The translations under genes and the position numbers were made by a program. 64,000 bases of DNA from positions 141,176 to 205,175 of the forward strand of contig CALSRJ010000004.1 in the NCBI GenBank assembly GCA_943788725.1, given 5' to 3'. This document shows positions 1-8,857 of the stretch, piece by piece. Positions within the stretch are counted from its first letter, which is position 1, and each line of letters opens with the position of its first letter. Source of the stretch: an uncultured Flavobacteriales bacterium. Lineage in GTDB: Bacteria; Bacteroidota; Bacteroidia; Flavobacteriales_G; Salibacteraceae. The notes under the pieces are model-generated. The model was not told where the DNA came from. It was given only the letters and a program-made list of their open reading frames with translations, and ran no database searches.

Positions 1-614
1 TCCTTCCATGGTATGCGTACACGAAAGCGCTTGAAGCTCAACCAAACTAGGAATGTCAGCAGCAGAAGTAACAGTCCAACCGGCCCTTTGGTGAGGATGG
101 CTAACCCACTGAAACACCCTGATAAGAGCGCATTTCTTGAGAGGTGTTGGTCCTTGTGTTCCAGCACCAGAAATAGATGATAGACCGACAAGAAGATAAA
201 AAGGTTAAACCAAGGATCGATGATGCCGGATTTGAAATACAGGTGGGGTAAAAAACTTCCTAGATATAGGAGAACCCATGTCCAAGCCATCGATCGATCA
301 TGCCACCGTTTACCAATTAGGAAGATGACTTGAAGGGTTAATATGCCGGCTACGGCATTGGGCAGTCGAGCTGCGTATTCACTTGTGCCTAAGGTGTGCA
401 TTCCAAGGGCCTGCATCCAAAAGAACAGCGGGGGTTTTTCCCAGAAGGGTTGAAAGTTGATCTGTACTTGAAACCAATTTCCCGTGAGTAACATTTCGCG
501 GGCACTTTCCGCGAAGTTGATTTCGTCCCAATCGAAGAGATGGACGTATCCGAGAAATGGTAAAAAGAAAGCGGCGCTTAGGACAAACAATGCAATATGA
601 TCCCGTCGACTCAT
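1..614 (-). CDS. GT39-family membrane glycosyltransferase (3' part outside window)
   Basis: The reading frame opens with ATG at 614 and stays open to the window edge, so about 204 N-terminal residues are seen and the C-terminus is missing. Near residue 29 it has DWDEINFAESAREM, the acidic first-loop motif of ArnT/PMT-like transferases, followed by FWEKPPLFFW and EYAARLPNAVAG, both typical of the family. Several hydrophobic membrane segments follow. Members use a polyprenyl-phosphate sugar to glycosylate lipid A or proteins on the periplasmic face of the inner membrane. It overlaps the upstream PAP2 gene by 4 nt (ATGA), suggesting translational coupling. The acceptor and sugar cannot be told. 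Confidence 0.85.
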   Translation of the reverse strand, partial: MSRRDHIALFVLSAAFFLPFLGYVHLFDWDEINFAESAREMLLTGNWFQVQINFQPFWEKPPLFFWMQALGMHTLGTSEYAARLPNAVAGILTLQVIFLIGKRWHDRSMAWTWVLLYLGSFLPHLYFKSGIIDPWFNLFIFLSVYHLFLVLEHKDQHLSRNALLSGCFSGLAILTKGPVGLLLLLLTFLVWLSFKRFRVRIPWK

Positions 615-1255
615 GATCGATCAAAGATTTCTACTAGCCCTTTTTCTCCCCATGCCCTGTGCTGAAGAAAGTGAATTGCGAGCAAGGTGATTGCCGTGCC
701 TATGATGCTGCCAACGAAGATGTCTTCAAAGAAGTGTTGACTGATGTACACCCTGCTGAACGCCACTGTCAGTCCAATAAAGAAACACAGCATTTGCAAT
801 CGGTGATCACGGGCGATGAAAGCTAGCAATAAAAAAATGGCAAATGCGGCGGTGGAATGACCCGAAGGAAAAGAGAAGTGGGCGTGTAACTCGACGCCAT
901 CTACGTAGTGCAGTTCAGAAAGATGTTTAAGGACCGCTGACGGTCTGAAGTGATCGCCGAATACCTGTCGTTTTAAAAGCTGGGTCAAGAGGCCTGAACC
1001 TGCGAGTCCAATGAGACCAATCACCCCATAACGAATACGGTATACAAAGCCGAGCAGAACGATAAACGCACCAAAAATACCGTCTCCGAGGTAGGTAGTG
1101 TACTTGAAAAACACATCGAAAATAGGATGGTGAAATTGGTTGATCCCAACGTGCAACGCCTCTTTGTCGGTCATGAAAATGACCACTGATCCCGCCACTA
1201 TCCACAGTGTAAATGGAAGGAGGAAATGGCGGAACGAGCGGAGCGTTGAGATCAT
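611..1255 (-). CDS. PAP2-family membrane phosphatase
   Basis: This 214-residue membrane protein carries the three PAP2 motifs in order: K..VFGDHFRP near residue 100, PSGHSTAAFA near 131, and SRVYISQHFFEDIFVG near 168 (SR-x5-H-x3-D). The family removes phosphate from lipid pyrophosphates such as undecaprenyl-PP or from lipid A. It lies 4 nt downstream of a GT2 gene and overlaps the GT39 gene that follows. This suggests it serves the same lipid-linked sugar pathway, either recycling carrier lipid or dephosphorylating the acceptor lipid. Substrate choice is inferred from context only. Confidence 0.85.
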   Translation of the reverse strand: MISTLRSFRHFLLPFTLWIVAGSVVIFMTDKEALHVGINQFHHPIFDVFFKYTTYLGDGIFGAFIVLLGFVYRIRYGVIGLIGLAGSGLLTQLLKRQVFGDHFRPSAVLKHLSELHYVDGVELHAHFSFPSGHSTAAFAIFLLLAFIARDHRLQMLCFFIGLTVAFSRVYISQHFFEDIFVGSIIGTAITLLAIHFLQHRAWGEKGLVEIFDRS

Positions 1256-1259
1256 ATCA

Positions 1260-2009
1260 CTACTTCTTGGCCTGGAAAATCCGTGGCTTGATTAAGCCAC
1301 GTTTGCTAGCCCAGTATTGCATAGAGGTTTTAAGTACACCCAGTCCGTAGGTCGTGCTTCGGGCAAAGTTGATCGAGGAAGCTTCTTCGAAATATTTGGT
1401 GGGACAAGTAACTTCAGCGATCTCGAAATCGGCGTGGAAGACCTGACAGATCATCTGATTGTCAAATACAAAGTCGTCCGAATTGGATTCGAAGTCGATG
1501 GTCTGCAGAATGCGTTTTGAGAATGCGCGATACCCGGTGTGGTATTCACTCAATTTTTGACCGATGAGGATGTTTTGGGTGAGCGTAAGGAAGCGGTTTG
1601 CGATGTATTTGTACATGGGCATCCCTCCTCGCAAGGCACCTTTTCCTAAAATTCGGCTTGCCAGCACCGCGTCATACAGTCCGCTCGCAATAATATCTGC
1701 CATCGCAGGCACCAGTTTGGGTGTGTATTGGTAGTCGGGATGTACCATGATGGTAATGTCAGCATCGAGTTCCAGCGCTTTGCGGTAGCAAGACTTCTGA
1801 TTGCCGCCATAACCAAGGTTCTGCTCGTGCGTGATTACATGCTGGATTCCGATCTCCCGGGCGAGTGCAGAAGTGTGATCCGAACTTTTATCATCCACCA
1901 AGACCACGTCATCAACGATGTCGAAAGGGAGTTCTTCGTACGTTGTTTTGAGTGTTTTTTCCGCATTATATGCGGGCATTACCACTACTACTTTCTTTCC
2001 TCTGATCAT
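1260..2009 (-). CDS. GT2-family glycosyltransferase, polyprenyl-phosphate sugar synthase-like
   Basis: This 249-residue GT-A glycosyltransferase opens with VVVVMPAYNAEKTL, has the nucleotide-binding stretch VLVDDKSSDHT and, where the DxD motif is expected, HPDYQY. The pattern EYHTGYRAFSKRIL is typical of dolichyl-phosphate-mannose-synthase-like GT2 enzymes. There is no long C-terminal membrane domain. It probably loads a sugar onto polyprenyl phosphate for the GT39 enzyme two genes downstream. It ends with tandem stops (TAG TGA) 4 nt before the PAP2 start and is the first gene of the three-gene cassette. Confidence 0.85.
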   Translation of the reverse strand: MIRGKKVVVVMPAYNAEKTLKTTYEELPFDIVDDVVLVDDKSSDHTSALAREIGIQHVITHEQNLGYGGNQKSCYRKALELDADITIMVHPDYQYTPKLVPAMADIIASGLYDAVLASRILGKGALRGGMPMYKYIANRFLTLTQNILIGQKLSEYHTGYRAFSKRILQTIDFESNSDDFVFDNQMICQVFHADFEIAEVTCPTKYFEEASSINFARSTTYGLGVLKTSMQYWASKRGLIKPRIFQAKK

Positions 2010-2115
2010 GGAGGCGAAGGTAGCTATATCCCGCTATCGCACGGAAACGACACCGCCGGAGTCCTGAATTATTCAAGGATCCGGCGGCGCGCTCTGTGGT
2101 TTGTGTATGCTTTAG

Positions 2116-4128
2116 CTACTGCACGATGATCTGGCGTGTAGCGATTGCGTCTTCTTGCTCAATTTGAATAAGGTAAATCCCCTTGCTCAAGTCTCCTAGG
2201 TTGATGCTCGTCTGATGTGCATTGAATGCCTGCTGCATGACCATGCGTCCGTCAGATGTCAATACGCGTAGTACTGTACTTCCTTTGCTTCCTGACCCTA
2301 AGATTACAGACAGTAGACCTTGGGTTGGGTTCGGGAAGATGCTAAGCCCAGCTTCGAATGGAGTTTCTGCGATACCGACGCAGGCCTCTTCCACTACGAG
2401 CACGGTTGCTTCGCTCGAACAACCATTGCCATCGATGACCACTACCGTGTATGCACCTCCTGAGTCTACCGGTATACTTTGTGAACTAGCGCCTGTAGAC
2501 CAGTTGAAAGATCCACCTTGGTTTCCGGCATCCAACGTAATCTCAAAGCCCGTGCATAATTTGGCGCTGCTGTCCAGCGGGATGATGGGGTCTTCGTTCA
2601 GATAGGTGATGACAACGCTTTCTTCGTACACACAACCACTGTCATCTGTAATGGTGACCACATAGCTGCCGGTATCAAGCGTGTTGATGCTGTTGGTTGC
2701 TCCGCCGTTTGACCAGGCATAGGCATAGGGAGCAGTAGCGCCTGTATTGGTTACAGTAGCATTGCCATCGTCTGAATCATGGCAGGTTGCGTCGGTAACA
2801 TCAAAAGCAGTCTGAAGCGGATCGGGTTCACTGATGGTGTCGGAGTAGACCTTTTCACAAGCATTGGTGTCAGAGATGGTGACCGTATAAACGCCAGCAG
2901 CCACATTACTAATAGAAGGAGACGTCGATCCGTTAGACCAATTAAACGTCAAACTTCCGGCACCTCCAAAAGCAAGCATTTGCATGTAGCCACTTGACCC
3001 ACCATTGCAATCCACATTGACCAATTGCGATAGGGCCAGTGTAATATCAGAAGGTTGAGTAATGATGGCAGTGTCTTTTAGTAAGCAGCCATTCGAATCC
3101 ATGATTTCTACGATATAGGTATCGGCACCTACATTATCAATCAAATCATCCGGATCGCCATTAGACCATGAATAAATGTACGGCGCAATACCTCCGGTGA
3201 CGCTGACCTGAGCCGAGCCGGTCTGATCGCCGAAGCAATCAGGTTCACTAAGTATGGTCATGGTAGAAGCTAGGGCATCTGGCTCGCTGATCGTAACATC
3301 ATTGGTGTCAGAGCAGCCGAACGTATCTACAACGATCACTTCATATACTCCGGGTGGGAGGTTTGAGATTGTCGCTCCTGTCTGCCCGGAGTTCCATGCG
3401 TAATCATAAGGAGAACTTCCCCCAGAGGCGCTTGCTGTGATGGACCCCGTAGAATCACCATTACACAACACGTCTTGTACCGATGAGAAGACTACGGATG
3501 GAATGGGAGTGATATTCAAGGTGAACGAATCGCATAGGCCTAAGCCGCCGTTGAATTGGTTGTTTGAATAATAGGTTGTTGTGCTAGCGGGATCCACTAC
3601 TGTTGAACTACCTGAGTCGATCGGCGTTGAATTGCAGGAACCAGTATACCAATACGTTTGGGTGCCGAATAAATTGGTTGCCGTCAACGTAACGGGACCA
3701 TCCCCGTCGCATACGAAGGTGTCTGAGGCACTGATCTGTGGAACAGGAATCGCGTTTTGTTGCACGTACGAATTTCGACAGCTGAACTGCTCATCGCAGG
3801 AAGAATTTTGGAAAATGTGCATCCTTACGGTCATGGCAGAGGTAGCTCCAAACTGTACCGAACCTGTTCCTGTCAAAAGGACCACGTTGGAAGGATCGGT
3901 CAAGGTGATGTAATCCGTAGAGACACTGGTACTAAATGTCCAGATCCCAACAGGAATATTCACAATGGCGTAGTCTCCCGCGAAGTTGCACGAGAAGATC
4001 TGTTGTTGGTTAAAAGAACTTCCGTTCGCCGAATAGCTACCCACCTGAACGGTTGCGATGCATTGTGCATCACCGTCAAGCGGGGCAGTGAGCAGAAGAG
4101 TGATCAGTAGGAAGTAAAGATTTTTCAT
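2116..4128 (-). CDS. SprB-repeat surface protein with T9SS C-terminal sorting domain
   Basis: I take ATG 4128 as the start because it begins a clean signal peptide (MKNLYFLLITLLLTAPLDG); an ATG 12 codons upstream would hide it. After an N-terminal domain rich in Cys and aromatic residues come four tandem SprB-type repeats of roughly 75 residues, each with C.GD..G, a GG..PY.Y.W.NG core and YTV.ITD..GC. The tail (SIFPNPTQGLLSV, GIYLIQIEQ) is a type A T9SS sorting domain. Such proteins are exported by the Por secretion system and anchored at or shed from the surface, often as adhesins. The ligand is unknown. It is a single gene flanked by non-coding DNA. Confidence 0.85.
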   Translation of the reverse strand: MKNLYFLLITLLLTAPLDGDAQCIATVQVGSYSANGSSFNQQQIFSCNFAGDYAIVNIPVGIWTFSTSVSTDYITLTDPSNVVLLTGTGSVQFGATSAMTVRMHIFQNSSCDEQFSCRNSYVQQNAIPVPQISASDTFVCDGDGPVTLTATNLFGTQTYWYTGSCNSTPIDSGSSTVVDPASTTTYYSNNQFNGGLGLCDSFTLNITPIPSVVFSSVQDVLCNGDSTGSITASASGGSSPYDYAWNSGQTGATISNLPPGVYEVIVVDTFGCSDTNDVTISEPDALASTMTILSEPDCFGDQTGSAQVSVTGGIAPYIYSWSNGDPDDLIDNVGADTYIVEIMDSNGCLLKDTAIITQPSDITLALSQLVNVDCNGGSSGYMQMLAFGGAGSLTFNWSNGSTSPSISNVAAGVYTVTISDTNACEKVYSDTISEPDPLQTAFDVTDATCHDSDDGNATVTNTGATAPYAYAWSNGGATNSINTLDTGSYVVTITDDSGCVYEESVVITYLNEDPIIPLDSSAKLCTGFEITLDAGNQGGSFNWSTGASSQSIPVDSGGAYTVVVIDGNGCSSEATVLVVEEACVGIAETPFEAGLSIFPNPTQGLLSVILGSGSKGSTVLRVLTSDGRMVMQQAFNAHQTSINLGDLSKGIYLIQIEQEDAIATRQIIVQ

Positions 4129-4327
4129 CGGCTTTTCAATTGATTCCACAAAATACAGATTCAACCGTCGGTTTAAAAATGATAGGTGTCACCTAAAAGC
4201 ATCAAAACGCACAAGGACAGGTGCGATGATGCTTAATGCTCATCTAATAGCATGAGGTGAATTTTGTAGAAAGGAACGAATAAAAGGCCGAATTGAAGAC
4301 CCAAAATCTGTGGGAAGTTGTTCCGAA

Positions 4328-5866
4328 TCAACCAGCCCAGTCGTTCCGATCGAGACTGCGAAATTGAATAGCTTCAGCAATATGCTCTGTTCCAATGCTT
4401 TGTGAGGCGTCTAGATCCGCTATGGTCCTGGCTACTTTGAGGATCCGGTCGTAAGCCCGAGCAGAGAGGCCCAAACGTTCCATTGCTTTTTTGAGCAGAC
4501 CCTGGCTCGTATCATCTAGGGTGCAATGCGCCGTAATCATTTGTTTGCTCATCTGAGCGTTGCAATGGATATTCTCTGCGCTTTCAAACCTTTTTTCTTG
4601 AACATGACGGGAGGTCATGACGCGTTCTCGTACAGCTGCACTTGCTTCAGACAAACGTTTGTCCGACAGTTCTTCGAAATGAACAGGTGTCACTTCTATG
4701 TGGATGTCGATGCGGTCGAGCAACGGGCCTGAGATTTTGTTGAGGTATTTTTGGACTACTCCTGGTGGACAAACGCAGTCTTTTTCGGGGTGATTATAGA
4801 AGCCGCATGGGCAAGGATTCATAGAGGCGACCAGCATGAATGCAGCAGGATAATCAACCGAGAAACGCGCCCTTGAAATGGTCACCTTTCGTTCTTCCAT
4901 TGGCTGACGCATTACTTCCAGCACGGTCCGCTTGAACTCTGGGAGCTCGTCTAGAAAGAGAACCCCATTGTGGGCCAACGAGATTTCTCCCGGTTGGGGA
5001 TAACCGCCGCCGCCGACAAGTGCGACGTCAGAGATGGTATGATGGGGCGATCGAAAGGGTCTGGCGGTAATCAGCCCCGTGCCTTCGTTGGTTTTTCCTG
5101 CCACTGAATGAATTTTGGTGGTTTCGAGCGCCTCGTTGAGGTTCATCGAAGGAAGGATGGTAGGTAGTCGTTTGGCGAGCATGGTCTTGCCGGCACCTGG
5201 TGGCCCGATGAGGATGACGTTATGACCGCCAGCGGCGGCGATTTCGAGGGCTCGTTTGATGTTCTCTTGGCCTTTCACGTCGCTGAAATCGACTTCAAAT
5301 GCGTCTACCGCATTGTTGAATGCCATACGGGTGTCGAAAACGGTAGGTTCGATCATTTCAGGGCCTTCGAAATGTGCAATCACTTCCGAAATGTTCGACG
5401 CTCCGAGAATCTGTAGATCGCTTACAATCGCGGCCTCCATTGCATTCTGCTTAGGAAGAATGATGCCTTTGAACTGTTCTTTTCGGGCTTGGATGGCAAT
5501 GGGCAGGATGCCTTTTACGGGTCGAAGCGCTCCATCAAGTGCGAGTTCTCCCATGATGACATATTCGCCTACCCGCTCCGAGGTGATCTGTCCAGAAGCG
5601 GCTAAAATGCCCATGGCAATCGTCAGGTCATATGCCGAACCCTCCTTTCGTATATCTGCAGGCGCCATGTTGATCGTGATCTTTTTCCCCGGGATCTTGT
5701 AGCCAGTATTTGAAAGTGCTGCATCTATGCGCTGTTGACTTTCCTTCACCGCGCTATCGGGCAAGCCCACCAAGGACCAGGTGATCCCTTTGTCGATGTT
5801 GACCTCGATGGTAATCGTGGTCGCGTCTACACCTTGGACGGCACTACCATAGGTTTTTATGAGCAT
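4328..5866 (-). CDS. comM: YifB/ComM-family Mg-chelatase-like AAA+ ATPase
   Basis: This is a full-length ComM/YifB protein of 512 residues from ATG 5866, the start matching the family N-terminus ([15 protein letters not shown]). The N-terminal Lon-protease-like fold is followed by an AAA+ domain with Walker A GPPGAGKT near residue 222 and Walker [12 protein letters not shown]. The Cys motif [10 protein letters not shown] plus CVCPP and a C-terminal Mg-chelatase helical bundle complete it. In Vibrio and Haemophilus ComM is a hexameric helicase that promotes branch migration during natural transformation. Whether this strain is competent is not shown. It is transcribed alone. Confidence 0.9.
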   Translation of the reverse strand: MLIKTYGSAVQGVDATTITIEVNIDKGITWSLVGLPDSAVKESQQRIDAALSNTGYKIPGKKITINMAPADIRKEGSAYDLTIAMGILAASGQITSERVGEYVIMGELALDGALRPVKGILPIAIQARKEQFKGIILPKQNAMEAAIVSDLQILGASNISEVIAHFEGPEMIEPTVFDTRMAFNNAVDAFEVDFSDVKGQENIKRALEIAAAGGHNVILIGPPGAGKTMLAKRLPTILPSMNLNEALETTKIHSVAGKTNEGTGLITARPFRSPHHTISDVALVGGGGYPQPGEISLAHNGVLFLDELPEFKRTVLEVMRQPMEERKVTISRARFSVDYPAAFMLVASMNPCPCGFYNHPEKDCVCPPGVVQKYLNKISGPLLDRIDIHIEVTPVHFEELSDKRLSEASAAVRERVMTSRHVQEKRFESAENIHCNAQMSKQMITAHCTLDDTSQGLLKKAMERLGLSARAYDRILKVARTIADLDASQSIGTEHIAEAIQFRSLDRNDWAG

Positions 5867-6099
5867 TTCAATGGTGGCTTTTGAAAGGCTCAAATATGCT
5901 AGAAGCAACGCCTAAGGTGCATGCAGAAACTGCAAGCTGATACTGTAAGAATTGCGAATGTCAGTGATAAGCATCCTAATACATGCCATAACTTGCAAGT
6001 CGAATAGAAACGAGCGGTTTGAAAGAGGGGTTTCTGTACGGTCTTTGGTGGAAAGAACCCGCTTCCTTTCATTCGACCAAGACGGTAAACTGATTCAGG

Positions 6100-8655
6100 T
6101 CAATGAATTGACAAGGTTAGATCCTCCTTGGCTTCAAATGCATTCAGCCCACAATCAAGGAAAGCCTTGTATTCCTCCACATCAGGCGTGTATCCAACGG
6201 GTGGTGTTAGCAGCTCTTCACCTGGACTCATGAGTGCGTAATAGGGCTGGCTGTTGTTCTTAAACGTCTCGCTTTGCAGCGTGGCCCATTTGTTTCCTAC
6301 AGTCTTGATTTTCTTTTTTCGTCCATCCTCGGTGGTGTATTCAAATTGTTCTCCGGCGGGCAATTCTTTGCGGTCATCTACATACAGGCTGATCAAAACG
6401 AAATCGTTGTTGAGGCGATTGTATATCTCCGGGTTAACCCAAACATTTTCCTCCATACGCCGACAATTCACACAAGCCCAGCCGGTGAAATCGATCATGA
6501 TTGGCTTGCTGTTGGCTTTTGCGTAGGCCAGACCCGCTTCGTAATCTTTGAAACAGTTGATGTCGAGCGGACAGTTTGAATCTTTCTCGTACACGGAATA
6601 GAAGAGGGGTGGAGGGAATCCACTCAGCAATTGCAGGTTCGCATACTTTGTATTTGTCAAACCAGGGATCAAGTAGAGCACAAAGGCAATGACGACCGCT
6701 GCGAGACCTTTTCTGCCAATGCCGATGTTTTCATTCGGATTGTCGTGTGGGAATTTGATCAGACCTAATAGATACAAGGCAAGGCCCGTTCCGATGATGA
6801 CCCATAACCCAAAGAATATTTCTCGCTTGAGCAGTCCCCAGTGTTCTACAAGGTCTGCGTTGGAAAGGAATTTTACCGCCAGCGCGAGCTCCACAAAGCC
6901 AAGAACAACCTTCACGGTGTTAAGCCAAGAGCCAGAACGTGGCAAAGAGTTCAACCATCCTGGGAAGGCCGCAAACAAGCCGAAAGGAAGTGCGAGTGCC
7001 AATCCAAATCCACCCATTCCAACGGTCAATTGCATCGCGCCGCCGCTGGAGGTGAGCGAGCCCGCGAGTAATGAGCCAAGGATAGGACCAGTACAGCTGA
7101 AGGATACAATCGCTAAGGTCAAGGCCATGAAGAAGATGCCCAATAATCCTCCGATACTGGAGGCAGAATCAACCTTGTTGGCAACGCCACTTGGGAGGGT
7201 CAGTTCGAAGTAGCCGAAGAAGGAAACTGCGAAAACGACGAAGATCACGAAGAACGAGACGTTGAGCCAAACGTTGGTAGAGATCGTATTGAGTATCTCG
7301 GGGTCAAGGCTGTCTAAGAAGTGAAATGGGAGCGATAAAATCACATAAATCAGGAAGATCGAAAGCCCGTAGAGAAAGGCGTTCATCAAGCCTTTCGTTC
7401 TGTTTTCGCTGCCTTTGGTGAAGAAGCTTACGGTCAGCGGAATCATAGGAAACACGCAAGGCGTGAGCAGTGCTACTAATCCGCCCAGAAATCCAAGTAG
7501 GAAAATGGAGAGGAAGCCTTTCTTCTCAGTTCCCGAACTTTCTTCTTCACCACAATTGTTTCGAGGGTTTTCTAGGTCAATCGAGCCAATCTTTAAAGAG
7601 GTCAGCTTGTCCCCGGTAGAGGATTCTGATCGGGCCGATTCTTCAGCAGTAACGATCTGGCCGAGAGAAGGATCATAAATAAAAGTGGCGGATTCCGGCG
7701 GAAGGCACCGCTGCTCGTCGCACGTCATGAAATAAACTTCTCCTTCAATCTCCTGGTCGCCAGTCACTACGATGTCCTGCTCCATGACCATCTTGTGAGA
7801 GAAATAATTCAGATCCATCATGAAGTTCGGATCGTATTCTGAGATGACCTCGCCTATCTCCCGGACTTCTCCAGCAACCTCGTAGCTGCCTGAAAGCAAA
7901 TTAAACTCCGTTGCGATTGGACCGTCTTCATTTGGGAGGTCTTTAGAATATACATGCCAATGGTCATCAATCGTAGCGGTTGCGACGATGGTAACGGTGC
8001 CATTTTCGTTTGTCCTCGATGTGAATGCCCAAGTTACGGGTTGAAAGATCTCATCGTTACCTCCCGAGCTGTTGTGGGTTTCCAAAGTGGCCATTTCGGC
8101 GTCTGCTTCGTCTGCAGTTAGTTCCGCAACGTCTGCGACAGGAACAATTTCGGTCGTGGCTTCGGCAGCGTTGTTTGCTGTACCCCCACCGCTTGGCCTG
8201 ATAGCTGCTTCAATGTCAAAACGAAAGTCGATGTACTCAGGTGGAAGGCATTTTGAATCGTCGCACGTCATGTAGGTCAACTCGCCCGTAACGGTCGCCA
8301 TCGGAGCGGCGAGCTTTACGCGTTGACGCAAAGTGACTTTTTTATCGAACCAAGAAAGCTCCATGTCGAAGTTCGGATCGTACTCTTTGTGCGGCTTTGG
8401 CTCCTCTATTCCTCCCACTAATTCCGCTCCTTGAACTTCATCGAAAACAATTTCTGTTGGGATAGGGCCGTCGTTCTCAAGCTTGGTTGCGTACACGTGC
8501 CATCCATCATCGATGGTGGCCGTGAAGTTCAAAATCGCGTGCTCATCGCCGTCTAAAACGTAGTCAAACGTCCACTTGACAGGGTTGTATATCTGGCTAA
8601 AACCTTGGAGGGCCGTAAGCAGTAGGGTGAAAAACAGTATGGACTTAACCTTCAT
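6100..8655 (-). CDS. dsbD: DsbD-family thiol:disulfide interchange protein with duplicated N-terminal domain
   Basis: ATG 8655 starts a signal peptide (MKVKSILFFTLLLTALQGFS) and gives 851 residues. Two DsbD-type N-terminal modules follow, each containing ..DGWHVY/DHWHVY and a Cys pair (TCDDSKCLPP near 130, TCDEQRCLPP near 311). The membrane domain has the redox cysteines in LTPCVFPMIPL (near 400) and FSCTGPILG (near 521). The C-terminal thioredoxin domain has WACVNC near 728. It moves electrons from cytoplasmic thioredoxin across the inner membrane to periplasmic partners. Two electron-receiving N-domains instead of one is unusual compared with E. coli DsbD but is seen in Bacteroidota proteins of this size. 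Confidence 0.9.
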   Translation of the reverse strand: MKVKSILFFTLLLTALQGFSQIYNPVKWTFDYVLDGDEHAILNFTATIDDGWHVYATKLENDGPIPTEIVFDEVQGAELVGGIEEPKPHKEYDPNFDMELSWFDKKVTLRQRVKLAAPMATVTGELTYMTCDDSKCLPPEYIDFRFDIEAAIRPSGGGTANNAAEATTEIVPVADVAELTADEADAEMATLETHNSSGGNDEIFQPVTWAFTSRTNENGTVTIVATATIDDHWHVYSKDLPNEDGPIATEFNLLSGSYEVAGEVREIGEVISEYDPNFMMDLNYFSHKMVMEQDIVVTGDQEIEGEVYFMTCDEQRCLPPESATFIYDPSLGQIVTAEESARSESSTGDKLTSLKIGSIDLENPRNNCGEEESSGTEKKGFLSIFLLGFLGGLVALLTPCVFPMIPLTVSFFTKGSENRTKGLMNAFLYGLSIFLIYVILSLPFHFLDSLDPEILNTISTNVWLNVSFFVIFVVFAVSFFGYFELTLPSGVANKVDSASSIGGLLGIFFMALTLAIVSFSCTGPILGSLLAGSLTSSGGAMQLTVGMGGFGLALALPFGLFAAFPGWLNSLPRSGSWLNTVKVVLGFVELALAVKFLSNADLVEHWGLLKREIFFGLWVIIGTGLALYLLGLIKFPHDNPNENIGIGRKGLAAVVIAFVLYLIPGLTNTKYANLQLLSGFPPPLFYSVYEKDSNCPLDINCFKDYEAGLAYAKANSKPIMIDFTGWACVNCRRMEENVWVNPEIYNRLNNDFVLISLYVDDRKELPAGEQFEYTTEDGRKKKIKTVGNKWATLQSETFKNNSQPYYALMSPGEELLTPPVGYTPDVEEYKAFLDCGLNAFEAKEDLTLSIH

Positions 8656-8676
8656 TTGCTTGAATTTGTAAGCGGA

Positions 8677-8684
8677 CAAAAATA
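8677..8684 (-). promoter_or_regulatory. Candidate Bacteroidota -7 element of dsbD
   Basis: On the minus strand this reads TATTTTTG, a perfect TAnnTTTG, 21 nt before the dsbD start codon. The expected -33 TTG is imperfect (TCG at N19 spacing). That fits a promoter needing help from a regulator bound just upstream, where a perfect inverted repeat lies. Confidence 0.5.
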
Positions 8685-8707
8685 ATGAAAGGCCGCTGTT
8701 GACCGAT

Positions 8708-8762
8708 GTAAGGAAAGGCATAGATTGGATTCTTAATGACGTCAAGATATGCCTTTCCTTAC
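8708..8762. promoter_or_regulatory. Perfect 15-bp inverted repeat upstream of dsbD
   Basis: The arms GTAAGGAAAGGCATA (8708-8722) and TATGCCTTTCCTTAC (8748-8762) are exact reverse complements with 25 nt between them. The near arm sits next to the expected -33 region of the dsbD promoter. It could be an operator bound by two dimers or a looping site; a small invertible element is less likely. It has no T-run, so it is not a terminator. Confidence 0.6.
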
Positions 8763-8792
8763 AAGAGTTGACCTACTCTAGGAATCCAAATT

Positions 8793-8829
8793 AAAAAAGG
8801 CGGGACCACATTTGGGGTCACCGCCTTTT
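8793..8829 (-). terminator. Rho-independent terminator of the efflux operon
   Basis: Read on the minus strand, AAAAGGCGG-(T)-GACC pairs with GGTC-CCGCCTTTT around an 8-nt loop and runs into six T. It lies 28 nt after the stop codon of the RND pump gene and before the dsbD promoter region. Confidence 0.85.
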
Positions 8830-8857
8830 CAACCTACTACCTATGGTCTTTGATATG

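Noticed and set aside
379..624. 81-residue reading frame on the minus strand.
   Set aside because: It is a shadow of the GT39 gene that runs from 614 to the window edge in another frame with clear family motifs.
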